64,000 bases of DNA from Actinacidiphila acididurans. GTDB lineage: Bacteria; Actinomycetota; Actinomycetes; Streptomycetales; Streptomycetaceae. The first letter of the stretch is position 1. Every line of letters begins with the position of its first letter. Shown here one piece after another: positions 9,590-17,769 of this stretch. The stretch lies in NCBI RefSeq assembly GCF_016918855.1, contig NZ_JADKYB010000010.1, positions 248,001-312,000 of the forward strand, read 5' to 3'. The translations under genes and the position numbers were made by a program. The notes beneath the pieces are model-generated. The model saw only the letters and a program-made list of their open reading frames with translations, was not told where the DNA came from and did no database searches.

Positions 9590-9951
9590 ACTCCCGCACA
9601 GGCCACGCGGCTCGCCGCGGCCGGCGCAACCCCCGTCCTGGGCGGCCTGACCAGGTGGACGCTGCCACGCTCGGCGACCAAGTGCGGGGTTGCGACGCGG
9701 TCGTCTTCACCGCGGGCGCCTCCGAGCGTGGGCCGGCGGCAGCCGATGCGGTGGACGAGCGCGGGCTGGCGACGGCCGCGGGCACCGGCACGGTCCGGCC
9801 CGGCCCGGCCATCGACTACGACGACGTACCCCGCGACGACGTCGCCGCCGTCCTCGCCGAGGCCGTCCATCGGTCACGCCTGCGCCGCATCATCCTGGAA
9901 CTCACGTGCGGCCACACCCTGATTGCCCAGGCCGTCGCCAACGCCGCGCCC
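9590..9951 (+). pseudogene. Remnant of an NAD(P)-binding (SDR-like) reductase
   Basis: Reading frames around 9602-9650 give TRLAAAGATPVLGGLTR; a one-base shift then continues as QVDAATLGDQVRGCDAVVFT (from 9652) and AGASERGP, the typical beta-strand run of an atypical SDR. After AVDERGLATAA the protein jumps straight to GTGTVRPGPAIDYDDVPRDD, which in intact relatives lies about 70 residues further on. The end (IILELTCGHTLIAQAV) matches the usual family C-terminus. So it has lost its glycine-rich N-terminus, is frameshifted near 9650 and has an internal deletion. Confidence 0.65.
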
Positions 9952-9977
9952 CGGACAGCACCCCGAAGGAAGACTCC

Positions 9978-10193
9978 GTGCTCGGACTCGAAGTCGTCGT
10001 CCTGCTGGGTCTGACCCTGCTGGCCGCCCACGTACCGACCGACCGCTTCCGCATCGCCCCGCCCGTGCTCCTGCTGCTCACCGGCGTGCTGTTCGGCTTC
10101 ATCCCCACCTAGCGGCAGGTGTTCCTGCCTCCGGGCGTCGTGTTGCTGATCTTCCTGCCCGTGCTGCTGTACTGGGAGAGCCTGACCACCTCC
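9978..10193 (+). pseudogene. Truncated Na+/H+ antiporter (CPA1-like), interrupted by a stop
   Basis: From a GTG at 9978 the frame encodes LEVVVLLGLTLLAAHVPTDR and APPVLLLLTGVLFGFIP, the first membrane helices of actinomycete Na+/H+ exchangers. A TAG at 10110-10112 interrupts it, after which the same frame resumes with RQVFLPPGVVLLIFLPVLLY and WESLTTS before homology stops near 10193. An intact protein would be about 500 residues, so this is a dead 5' end. Confidence 0.7.
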
Positions 10194-11153
10194 CATGCGG
10201 TGCTCCCCGTGCAGCAACGTGCCTGGTCGCCCGTGCTGTACCGCAGCGAAGCACGGCATCCAGACCGTCCAACGGTGCACTCCGGCACACCTGACACCAC
10301 CGATGACCTGCGTAGATGGCCTCAACGACTGCCCTGCCCGTAGTTCGCGGCGGCCGGGCTCACGGATGCCTTCCGTGTCCTGGCACAGTTGGTTCGGGCG
10401 CAGCGGCCAGGGCTACCGGTTCGACGGTGCAGCAACGACCACGAGCCAGTGGAGCTGGGCCTGACCGACCACGCCGCTCTGGTGCTTGTCCTCGGTCCCC
10501 CGCGAGGCCGCGTGACGGGCTGGGCCGGGGCACCTGGGGCGCTGGGTGCTGGGGGTCGGCACCGGCACTGCATGGCCTGTGACCTGAGGTTACTTCTCCG
10601 GTGCGGTACGACAACGAGGATGCCGCCCGGGCCGCGGCCAAGGAGCACGCCCGGTGCGAGGCTCACGGATGCTTTGCCCGGGGGCGTGGTGCGGGACTCG
10701 CCCGGCTGTCGGAGCAGGCCCTCAAGGATATGGACGATCCGAACTGGCCGGTGCGACATGACCTGAAAGCCGGCGACTGAGATCTCAACACTGTTCAGCG
10801 ACTCCGATGCCTGACTCGCGGGCTCCAGGTCAGGCAGCGGCCGTCTCAACGCGGCGATGAGGTCCGACGGTCATGAGGTCGGCACGAGTTGCCGGCGCAG
10901 CATCCTTGGGGCCTCCTTCGTCGACCGCGTCAGCCGCCCCGTGAAGTGATCCGGTGCGGACGCGGGATCCATTGCGGCACGCTCGCGGCCGTCGTGTCGC
11001 CGGCGACCACGAACGGCTCGAGGTCTGCGCGAAGTGCGCTGGAGGAGTCGGACAGCAGACCACGGCCGGCCGCCAGGGGCCTGAGTCCCGCAAGGCTGAG
11101 CGGTCTCGTCGAACCTTGAGCAGCCCGAGTGGCCGAGGGATAAGCTCAACCGC
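10194..11153. other. 960-bp stretch of degraded DNA without a convincing gene
   Basis: No gene can be called with confidence. Three pieces have protein-like composition but no recognised family: a plus-strand stretch about 10345-10540 (AGLTDAFRVLAQLVRAQRP and on), a short plus-strand reading frame 10601-10780, and a minus-strand stretch about 10940-11118 (LRPLAAGRGLLSDSSSALRA then DLEPFVVAGD). They look like gene ends left by rearrangement. Confidence 0.4.
10601..10780 (+). CDS. Possible small protein (59 aa) or gene fragment
   Basis: A GTG-started frame of 59 codons with G/C-rich third positions encodes VRYDNEDAARAAAKEHARCE at its start and DMDDPNWPVRHDLKAGD at its end. Composition looks coding, but there is no clear ribosome site and no family that I recognise. 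It lies in debris, so it may be the 3' end of a lost gene. Confidence 0.25.
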   Translation: MRYDNEDAARAAAKEHARCEAHGCFARGRGAGLARLSEQALKDMDDPNWPVRHDLKAGD

Positions 11154-11486
11154 ATGCCCAGTGCCAGCGCGGGTGACGCCCGACTGAACCGCCTGTGGGC
11201 AGTGGTGTGCGCCTGCGCCGGCATCTTCCTGTTCACGTGGGCACTGTCCTGGTTCAAGGCGAGCGTGCTCAATGAGGATCTGCAGAATCGCTGTGAAGTA
11301 CACACGGCGAGCTTCCCTTTCGAGAAGTCCTGCACACATGAGAACGGCACGGTCGAGGGCGCGAACAGCTTGCTCTTCGACGGAATTTTCTTCAGTTCGA
11401 TGACAGCGGCCGCGGTCAGCCTGACGGTCGTGCTCACGATCGAGGCCCGCCAGAGGAAGCAGTCCCGGGGCGCACGCGTAGCGTGA
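11154..11486 (+). CDS. Small membrane protein, hypothetical
   Basis: A 110-residue protein of unknown function. Two hydrophobic helices are visible, about residues 14-34 (LWAVVCACAGIFLFTWALSW) and 78-97 (SSMTAAAVSLTVVLTIE). Between them is a roughly 45-residue loop with two cysteines (NRCEVHTASF, EKSCTHENG) that would be extracytoplasmic if both ends are inside, and could form a disulfide. The C-terminus is basic. The ATG at 11154 has a GAGGGATAAG stretch upstream. It stands alone after degraded DNA, with a terminator-like hairpin after its stop. Confidence 0.65.
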   Translation: MPSASAGDARLNRLWAVVCACAGIFLFTWALSWFKASVLNEDLQNRCEVHTASFPFEKSCTHENGTVEGANSLLFDGIFFSSMTAAAVSLTVVLTIEARQRKQSRGARVA

Positions 11487-11527
11487 CCGGCGCCGCAGCG
11501 TTCGGCCCGAGAATTGGGCGGAGGCGC

Positions 11528-11558
11528 GCCCCCGCCCGTGTTCGGCGCGGGCAGGGGC
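11528..11558. terminator. Hairpin between convergent genes
   Basis: GCCCCCGCCCG (11528-11538) pairs with CGGGCAGGGGC (11548-11558) with one mismatch and a 9-base loop, followed on the plus strand by CTCGTTTCTC. It lies between the ends of the small membrane protein gene and the minus-strand secreted-protein gene, and could serve both. Confidence 0.5.
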
Positions 11559-11590
11559 CGCTCGTTTCTCCGAGGACACAGGTCCGGGGA

Positions 11591-12976
11591 TCAGTTCACC
11601 GAGAAGTAGTAATCGTAGGGCGCCGTCCGGATGCCGCTGCTGGTCGTGGCAAAGACTTCCAGGTCCTGGCCACCGCTCTCGGACGGAGTCCAGGTGAGAT
11701 CGGCCGTGTGGTGGGCGCCGGCACGGATCGTGACGGGGTCCTCGCCGTTGAAGGAGTATGTGTAGCTCGCGACGTCCGGGACCTTCGGGGCGAAGGTGAA
11801 GGTGCCGGGGACGCCCGCGCCGCCGCTCGATCCGTACTCCGTGTAGACGCCCGAGTTCACGGTGGGCGTCGAGTCATAGGAGCTGTACCAGCCGCCGGTG
11901 TCGCTGACCCAGCCGTTCGCGCTCGTACTGCGGACGTTGACGGACTCGTTGTAGAAGCCGTCCACGGTGATGGTGACGTGGGCGGTACCGTCGGCCGCCG
12001 CGGGCACCTGGATCGTGGTGTCGTGCTGGCCCCCGCTGGTCGACACGGTATAGCTGACGACCGGACTCAGCGACTGCTGCGCGGGGTTGGGCGCGAGCGT
12101 GAACGTGGCCGGCTTGCCGAACCGCGGGGCCGGCTCGGGCGGGGTCACGGTCGGCGCTGTGGAGGAGACGTAGAACTGATAGCTCGTCACCTCCGAGCGG
12201 TTGTAGGCCCGGTCCAGCGTCGCCACCCACAGCCTCATCGGGCCGGAGCCGGTCGGCGGCACCAGGTCCAGCGTGGCCGAGCCGCCGAGCGTGTCGGCAC
12301 GCACGAAGTACTCCGGGTCGTCGTACGGGTTCTGGAACGCCGGGATGCCATGGCTGCCGATCTCCGCGAGGCCCACGACGGGGAGGTCCTGCTGCCAGGA
12401 GAACTCGAAACCGGTGACGTCGCTCACCCCGTTGGAGTCCAGAACGAACCGGACCGGCGTGCCGCCCGGGTTCCACTGCCCCTGCGGGTAGTTGGGCGAG
12501 GTCACGGTGGGCGCGTTCGACGGCCGGGTGTCGTCGATCGTGACGTAGCAGGGAGCCGACCAGTCCGAGGCCTGCTCCCCGACCACCGTCTGCGCCTGCC
12601 ATGCGTAGGTCTGCCCGTCGGTGAGGGCTTCGGCCGGCAGGTTGCCGATCGCCTCGGAGCCGAGGACGGCGTAGTTGCGGGTGACCGTGGTGACCTGGCT
12701 CGGGTCGGCGACCGGCCAGACCTGGTACTGCAGGGAGACGGTGGGGCCGACGGACAGGTCGGTGTCACCGGGGATGCCCTCGACGTTCAGTCCGTTGCCG
12801 GCCCAGAGGTACGTCGGTCGGGCCACGTCGGTCGAGCAGGACTCGTAGCCGTTGTAGAGATCGGTGGGTGTGGTGGGCGTCCCGGTCGCCGCGTGTGCGG
12901 GCGATGCGGCGAACAGCGCCAGGACCGCGGTTCCCAGAAGCGCGAGGACGGCACGCGGCCGCGCTCTCAAGGACAT
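11591..12976 (-). CDS. Secreted protein with repeated Ig/fibronectin-like beta domains
   Basis: A 461-residue exported protein. A Sec signal peptide is clear: basic start MSLRARPR, a leucine-rich core and cleavage after ASPAHA. The mature part is rich in Thr, Ser, Pro, Gly and aromatic residues, with spaced Tyr/Trp patterns such as ALTDGQTYAWQAQTV and VTSYQFYVSSTAP typical of fibronectin-III or Ig-like sandwiches; I judge three to four such units. No catalytic motif, cell-wall sorting signal or transmembrane anchor is present, so it is probably released or loosely wall-bound. I chose the ATG at 12976 because it begins the signal peptide and GGGAGGG lies just upstream. No operon partner is evident. 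Confidence 0.75.
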   Translation of the reverse strand: MSLRARPRAVLALLGTAVLALFAASPAHAATGTPTTPTDLYNGYESCSTDVARPTYLWAGNGLNVEGIPGDTDLSVGPTVSLQYQVWPVADPSQVTTVTRNYAVLGSEAIGNLPAEALTDGQTYAWQAQTVVGEQASDWSAPCYVTIDDTRPSNAPTVTSPNYPQGQWNPGGTPVRFVLDSNGVSDVTGFEFSWQQDLPVVGLAEIGSHGIPAFQNPYDDPEYFVRADTLGGSATLDLVPPTGSGPMRLWVATLDRAYNRSEVTSYQFYVSSTAPTVTPPEPAPRFGKPATFTLAPNPAQQSLSPVVSYTVSTSGGQHDTTIQVPAAADGTAHVTITVDGFYNESVNVRSTSANGWVSDTGGWYSSYDSTPTVNSGVYTEYGSSGGAGVPGTFTFAPKVPDVASYTYSFNGEDPVTIRAGAHHTADLTWTPSESGGQDLEVFATTSSGIRTAPYDYYFSVN

Positions 12977-13200
12977 GCTCAAGTGGTTTTCCCTCCCCTG
13001 GAGAACGCCTGAATTCCGCGCCTGAAAACGCACCGGTAATTCGGGCGGCGTAGGAATCGTAGTCCGTGACTGATGAGAAAGCACCGGAATTCGTGGCGGC
13101 CCTACGCCGACCCTTTGCCCCGCCACAACAGGTACGCGCGCACCGGCAGGAGGACCGGGCCCGGCGTCAGGAGGACCGCGTCCCGGACCGGCCGACCCGG

Positions 13201-13420
13201 CAGTTTGTACGCCTCACGGCGCAGCTTGTCCGTCTTCCACGGGCGTCCAAGTGCGTCGACCAGCACGTTGCCGTGTGAACGTATGCGGGGCCGGCGGCCA
13301 GCTTCTCCTGGGCCTGTTGGGCATGGAAGACGCGCAGGGCCTTCCGGACCGGTGCGGGCAGTGGCAGGGTGCGCTTGCCCGCGTCGGTCTTGGTGCCCTC
13401 CTCGACGACCTCGTTCCGCC
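13201..13420 (-). pseudogene. Fragment of a phage-type (tyrosine recombinase) integrase
   Basis: On the minus strand one frame reads NEVVEEGTKTDAGKRTLPLP followed by APVRKALRVFHAQQAQEKLA, and a one-base shift near 13270 continues as NVLVDALGRPWKTDKLRREA then YKL. These are the central catalytic-domain segments of actinophage and integrative-element integrases. The C-terminal R-H-R-Y box and the N-terminal arm-binding domain are missing. No tRNA or attachment site was found nearby. Confidence 0.65.
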
Positions 13421-13427
13421 GGGCGGG

Positions 13428-13756
13428 CAGGCCGGCGCCGCGGTCTACGGCCCGAACCTCAACGCGGCAGCCGAGCTGCCGGGCAGCGGGGCAACGTCCC
13501 CGTGGAGCGGACCGCGACGCTGATGAACTCCCTGCTCGGGGTCAAGGTCTCATCCGGGTTCGTCGCCCGCGCCCGCCTGGCCGAGCGCCTTGCCGCGGCC
13601 GGGTTCGACGAGGCGATGGAGGACGCCCTGTGCGCCGGGGAGGTGCTGTGCGGGGACGAGAGCCCGGTCCATGTGCTGTGCGGCGGACACCGGCGCCTTC
13701 GGCCGGCCACTGCCCGGCGCCCCCGCACCGCGATCACTCGTGGATACAGTGGATAA
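13428..13756 (+). mobile_element. IS66-family transposase fragment
   Basis: Plus-strand frames give AVYGPNLNAAAELPG and then, after a one-base shift near 13485, GNVPVERTATLMNSLLGVKV followed by SSGFVARARLAERLAAAGF and VLCGDESPVHVL. This is the central part of an IS66 transposase, whose DDE region begins around the DE(S/T)P motif. The remainder and any terminal repeats are absent. It abuts the integrase fragment on the opposite strand, so two mobile elements have decayed on top of each other here. Confidence 0.65.
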
Positions 13757-13794
13757 GGATGTGCAGTTCGCGGCGCGAAGCACACCCCGAAGTG

Positions 13795-14400
13795 TCAGCC
13801 TCGCGCGGCGGCCTGGTGGGCCAACGCCGCGTCGACGATCGGCAGGTAGCCGTTCTGGGCCAACGCCTCGGCGCGCTTCGTATAGTTCTCCGGGTCCTCC
13901 GGCGCGATGGTGCCCAGTCCGTCGACGTAGCGGTTGTACATGCAGAACGCCGCCGCGATCAGGACCGTGTCGTGCAGCTCGACGTCCGTCGCCCCCTGCG
14001 CGCGGGCCTGCTCGACGAGTTCGGGGGTCACGTCTCGCCCGCTGCGCTGCACGGCTTCGGCGATCGCCAGCAGCGCCCGCAGTTTGTCGCTGATCGGTGC
14101 CGCGAGGATGTCCGCGCCGACGATGCCGGGGTCGGCAATGACGTCGGCGCGGACCAGGTCCAGCTTCACGTCCTCCGGGAGCTGCGCGCAGGCGAAGGCG
14201 GCGTGGGTCGTCGTGCAGTAACGGCACTCGTTGAGTCCGGAGACCCGGGTCGCGATCAGCTCACGCTCCCACCGCTGCAATGTGCTCGGCGCACGCAGTA
14301 GGACCTCGACCAGGTCGCACAGCGGCGCGGCGGTCTCGGGGCGGAAGAAGAACAGCGAACGGATCCCGGGCTGGTCGTTGCCCAACTCGATGTGCGGCAT
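13795..14400 (-). CDS. AhpD-like alkylhydroperoxidase / carboxymuconolactone decarboxylase family protein
   Basis: A 201-residue protein with the full AhpD peroxidase signature E-x11-C-x2-C-x3-H: E47, C59, C62 and H66 (RWERELIATRVSGLNECRYC then TTTHA). Family members reduce peroxides using the redox cysteine pair, with electrons from a thioredoxin- or lipoamide-like partner. A later VELHDTVLIAAAFCMYNRYV segment is the usual second helical half. It starts at the ATG at 14400 and lies 88 bp upstream of nothing on its own strand (the MFS gene is behind it), so it may be monocistronic. Its role is probably oxidative-stress defence; the partner is unknown. Confidence 0.88.
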   Translation of the reverse strand: MPHIELGNDQPGIRSLFFFRPETAAPLCDLVEVLLRAPSTLQRWERELIATRVSGLNECRYCTTTHAAFACAQLPEDVKLDLVRADVIADPGIVGADILAAPISDKLRALLAIAEAVQRSGRDVTPELVEQARAQGATDVELHDTVLIAAAFCMYNRYVDGLGTIAPEDPENYTKRAEALAQNGYLPIVDAALAHQAAARG

Positions 14401-14488
14401 GGCGGTGGACCTCCGGGCATCGGGGTGTCATCCGTGATGAAGAGGCAGAACCCTGAATTTATAGCACCGGAGGTCCGACCGGAATGGC

Positions 14489-16606
14489 TCAGCGGGCCTG
14501 TTGGCCGCCCGCTCGTTCAGCCGCCAGGGCCGCGAGTTCGCGGGCGACCGCGCTGTTGTGCGCGGCGGCGTCGGCGCGGGCCTTGGCCGGGCTCCAGCGT
14601 CCGGCGAGCAGCCAGATGGACGGCAGGAACACCAGTTGGCCGATGAAGCACAGCCACCACCAGCGCTGCCATTGCGCCGGGCTGTCCTTGACCGCCTTCT
14701 GCACCACCGGTGCTTCCTTCTGCAGGTAGGCCAGTGCGGAGGCCACCGCGGGGTCCTTCAGGCCGCGGCCATAGGTGTTGAGGAACGTCAGATCGGCCGG
14801 CGGGACCTTGCCCAGCGCGGTGAGTTTCGCACGTGCCTGCTGGAGCACAGGGCCATCGGTACGCAGCAGGGTCAGGTCGGTCGGCGGGACTTGGGCCAGG
14901 GCTTGCAGGTCCGCGGTCGCGGTGGCGACCGGTACGTGCAGCCCGGCCGCTATCTCGCCGACGGCCTTGGCCAGGGTGCCCGGGTCGGTGGCGCCGGTGG
15001 CCAGCGCGGCCTGGGTGGCCGGGTCAAGGGTGGCGGCGGTGGCGAGCTGCGCCTGGTAGCGCGTGGTGAGCGTCAGCACCTGAGCGATTTCGCGGACTGG
15101 TTTGCCTGAGATCTGGCTCAGCGCCGTGGCCTGCGCCACCTGGTCGTTCGGGTTCGCGATCAGGGCGGCGGAGACGGCCGGTGTGAGCCGTGCGGCGGTG
15201 GCGAGTTCGGAGGAGTCCTGGGCGGCCAGCGTCTGCGCCTTGACCGCGATGCCCGGGTCCGCCGCCACCGCTTTGACGATCGCGTTCTGCGACGCGCTCA
15301 GGCTCGGGTCCTGGCCCGCCACCGCGGCCTTGAGCTGCGGTCCGTGGTCCACCAAGGTTTCGGCGGCCGGAATCGCGAAGGTCACCGAGCCCAGTGTCGC
15401 CACGACGATGACGCGCAGCATCGCGCCCCAGACTGCCAGGCCGGTGGCGGTGGCGGCTGGGCTGTGCTTCTCCACGGTCTCGGTGAACGCGGCCATCCAC
15501 GCCGAGAGGGCGATCGCGCCGCCGATCGAGATGAGCGCGATGATCCACGCGAAGTGGTAGTAGCCGGTGTCGGCGTGCGTGGTGGCCCGGGCAAACAGAG
15601 CCACGCCGACGGCGCTGACGGCTGCGCCGACTACCATGAACGGCTTGCGCACGCGCAGCCGGTCGGACAGCACGCCGGCGATGATCAGGGCGACGGCCTG
15701 CAGACCCCAGTACCAGTTACCCAGGGCGTTGGCGCGGGCCAGACTGTAGCCGAAGGTCGTGGTGTAGAAGACCACGAACAAGCCGACCGCCATGTAGAAG
15801 AACAGCAGGAAGGCGCCGATCCCGAACGCCGGTCCGATCACGTCGGTCCGCAGCACCTGCCGCCACCGGCCACCCGCGTCCCGGTCCGGGTCGACACCGC
15901 GGGCCCGCGCCTCGACCACGGCCTGGTCCCGCAGGCTGACCATCAACTGGTCGCGCAGCCGCGGCGCCAGTTCCCGCAAGCCCAGGAACGCGATCACGAA
16001 CACCGCCAGACCCACGACGCCGCAGAACCGGAACTGGTACTGCCAGTCGGGGTGCGCGGTGAGGGTGTTGCTGGAGACCTCGGTCACCAGCAGCGAGCCG
16101 GCCACCGGGCCCAGCGTCCACAGGCCCATCGCCGAGGCCCGGCCGACCTGCGGCGAGAAGTCCCGCACCAGTGCCGGGGTGGCCACCAGGACGACGCCCT
16201 CGACGATGCTGACCAGGCCGAACAAAACCAGGTACGTCAGCTTGGTGTGCGCGTTCGGCAGCGCGAACAGCACCAGCCCTCCGGTCAGGGCCAATCCGTA
16301 GACCACCAGGTTCGCGCGACCCCAGCGGTCCGCGAGCCCGGCGAGGACCGATCCCACCGCGCCGAGCCCGTAACCGATCACGATCACGGCGACGAAGTAC
16401 GCCAGGGACATGTGCAGCTTCGCGGCGATCTGCGTCGACACCGCGTTTTGCACGAAGAGCTCGTAATACAAGGTCACCGTGCTCACCACGACGATGCCCA
16501 GATAGAGCGCCCGGGCCCCGTTTCCGGGGTACCGGTCGAGTTGGCGTCCCCACAACCCGCGCCTGGCTTTGATCGGCGGCGCGGCCGGGATGGTCGGTGC
16601 TGACAT
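14489..16606 (-). CDS. MFS transporter with a large soluble insert before the last helix
   Basis: A 705-residue porter, far longer than the usual 400-450. Residues about 30-430 give eleven or so membrane helices with the MFS loop motif GLADRWGRANL and a second-half counterpart GVLSDRLRVRKP. Then comes a roughly 210-residue Ala/Thr/Gln-rich hydrophilic segment, predicted outside, with an internal duplication (VPPTDLTLLRTDGP and VPPADLTFLNTYGR). A final helix follows (WWWLCFIGQLVFLPSIWLL) and a charged cytoplasmic tail. Long inserts at this place are known in actinomycete metabolite/H+ symporter-like proteins. The ATG at 16606 has AGAGG upstream. The substrate is unknown. Confidence 0.85.
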   Translation of the reverse strand: MSAPTIPAAPPIKARRGLWGRQLDRYPGNGARALYLGIVVVSTVTLYYELFVQNAVSTQIAAKLHMSLAYFVAVIVIGYGLGAVGSVLAGLADRWGRANLVVYGLALTGGLVLFALPNAHTKLTYLVLFGLVSIVEGVVLVATPALVRDFSPQVGRASAMGLWTLGPVAGSLLVTEVSSNTLTAHPDWQYQFRFCGVVGLAVFVIAFLGLRELAPRLRDQLMVSLRDQAVVEARARGVDPDRDAGGRWRQVLRTDVIGPAFGIGAFLLFFYMAVGLFVVFYTTTFGYSLARANALGNWYWGLQAVALIIAGVLSDRLRVRKPFMVVGAAVSAVGVALFARATTHADTGYYHFAWIIALISIGGAIALSAWMAAFTETVEKHSPAATATGLAVWGAMLRVIVVATLGSVTFAIPAAETLVDHGPQLKAAVAGQDPSLSASQNAIVKAVAADPGIAVKAQTLAAQDSSELATAARLTPAVSAALIANPNDQVAQATALSQISGKPVREIAQVLTLTTRYQAQLATAATLDPATQAALATGATDPGTLAKAVGEIAAGLHVPVATATADLQALAQVPPTDLTLLRTDGPVLQQARAKLTALGKVPPADLTFLNTYGRGLKDPAVASALAYLQKEAPVVQKAVKDSPAQWQRWWWLCFIGQLVFLPSIWLLAGRWSPAKARADAAAHNSAVARELAALAAERAGGQQAR

Positions 16607-17053
16607 GTCGGTACCTCTTCCGTCGGAGCAGGTGGAAGTCCGCTGGTATCAGATCGCCGGAGGGTTCTTCGGCCTCCGGCCGGCGCTGTGCGGCCGCCGG
16701 AGGAGTTGCGCGCCGCCCGGCCCGGTGGGAGGCGGCACGCCGGACGTCGTCGATGATGAGCACGGCGAACGCCTCGGGAACATCGCAGCTTGTTGCGATA
16801 CGCGAAGCCGGTACCCCGCTCCACGCCAGGTGGTAGGCCGCTGAATGAGAGGACTGACTCCCTCGCGCAGACGCGGCGGCATCAACGTCACGACGGTGAT
16901 CTGCACCACGAAGGCGCCACAGATCCGGCCGAGCCGAGCGCTGCCGGCCCGCCGTCGGGATCGCATGGAATCTGTTGCGGTATCGCGCATCGGCCATCCA
17001 CGCCCTTTTCGGTCCTACCGCCTGGTAGACGTCTTTTCGGCGGACCCCGGCGA
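16607..17053. other. 447-bp intergenic stretch
   Basis: No recognisable gene. It must hold the promoter of the minus-strand MFS gene. Minus-strand frames show short protein-like pieces (for example VPEAFAVLIIDDV near 16760) but no family match, so it may contain further decayed sequence. Confidence 0.4.
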
Positions 17054-17476
17054 TCAGCGGCGGGCCGCTTCTTCGAACGCGGTCCGCGCCTTGTCGATCG
17101 CGTTGGCCGAGTTGCCGTGCAACCCGGCGTACCGAGTGAGGTTCTCCGCCGGGAAGAGCTGCACCGACCGTCCGTCCTGGCTGTTCCAGGCGAACGTGGC
17201 GTGCAACGGTGCGCAGCCGTCGTGGCCCCGCATCGCGCCGTGTTCTCCCGGGACGCGCTTGATGCCCAGGCCGTACGCGCCGGCCTGCGGGTTGCCGGCA
17301 GCCAGGCGCATCGAGGTCCGCGGCGGTCGGCGGGTGCCGGTGTCGGCGCAGCCGGCCGCCAGCCCCGAAGTCCGGGAGCCGCGGTGCACGCAAGCGAAAG
17401 TCCCGAGCCCGAACACTGACACGGGGGCGGCGATCGCGGCGGTAACGCAGACTCCTGGAGCCTGTCGTCTATTCAT
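17054..17476 (-). pseudogene. Internally deleted serine hydrolase (beta-lactamase/DD-carboxypeptidase type)
   Basis: The 140-residue frame starts with a signal-peptide-like MNRRQAPGVCVTAAIAAPV and then moves within about 40 residues into AYGLGIKRVPGEHGAMRGHD followed by ATFAWNSQDGRSVQLF. That is the C-terminal end of class C beta-lactamase-like serine hydrolases, where the GHDG motif corresponds to the KTG-type box. The SxxK and YxN catalytic motifs that should lie between are gone. About 230 residues are missing compared with the family, so it is almost certainly inactive. Confidence 0.6.
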
Positions 17477-17769
17477 GCCGCTCATCGTGACGACGCGGTC
17501 GCCGAAGAACTTCTCCACCATTGCCGGGCCGCGCGCGCCCTGCCGCCGTGGTCGCCCGGGCGATTCCGAAATCAGGAGCCTTATAGCAGCCCACTCAAGC
17601 GCTGAGCACTTTCAGAGGGTGAAGTCGCAGGTTCCTCGACGACCACGACACCTGGCTCACCCTGACAACCGTCACGAAGCTCTACCTCGGCTTCGACGAC
17701 CCAGGTCGACCAAGGCCGCCACGCCTCACCTCACCAGCAGCCTTCGAAGCGCTCCGCCAGACGGCTTCG

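Noticed and set aside
11483..13012. Plus-strand frame of 509 codons opposite the secreted protein gene
   Set aside because: Low-complexity Arg/Val/Gly product; the minus strand has a textbook signal peptide and coherent domains.
13073..13756. A full-length gene of 227 codons here
   Set aside because: Only the second half resembles a protein (IS66 transposase), its first part lies in a different frame, and the region also holds a minus-strand integrase fragment.
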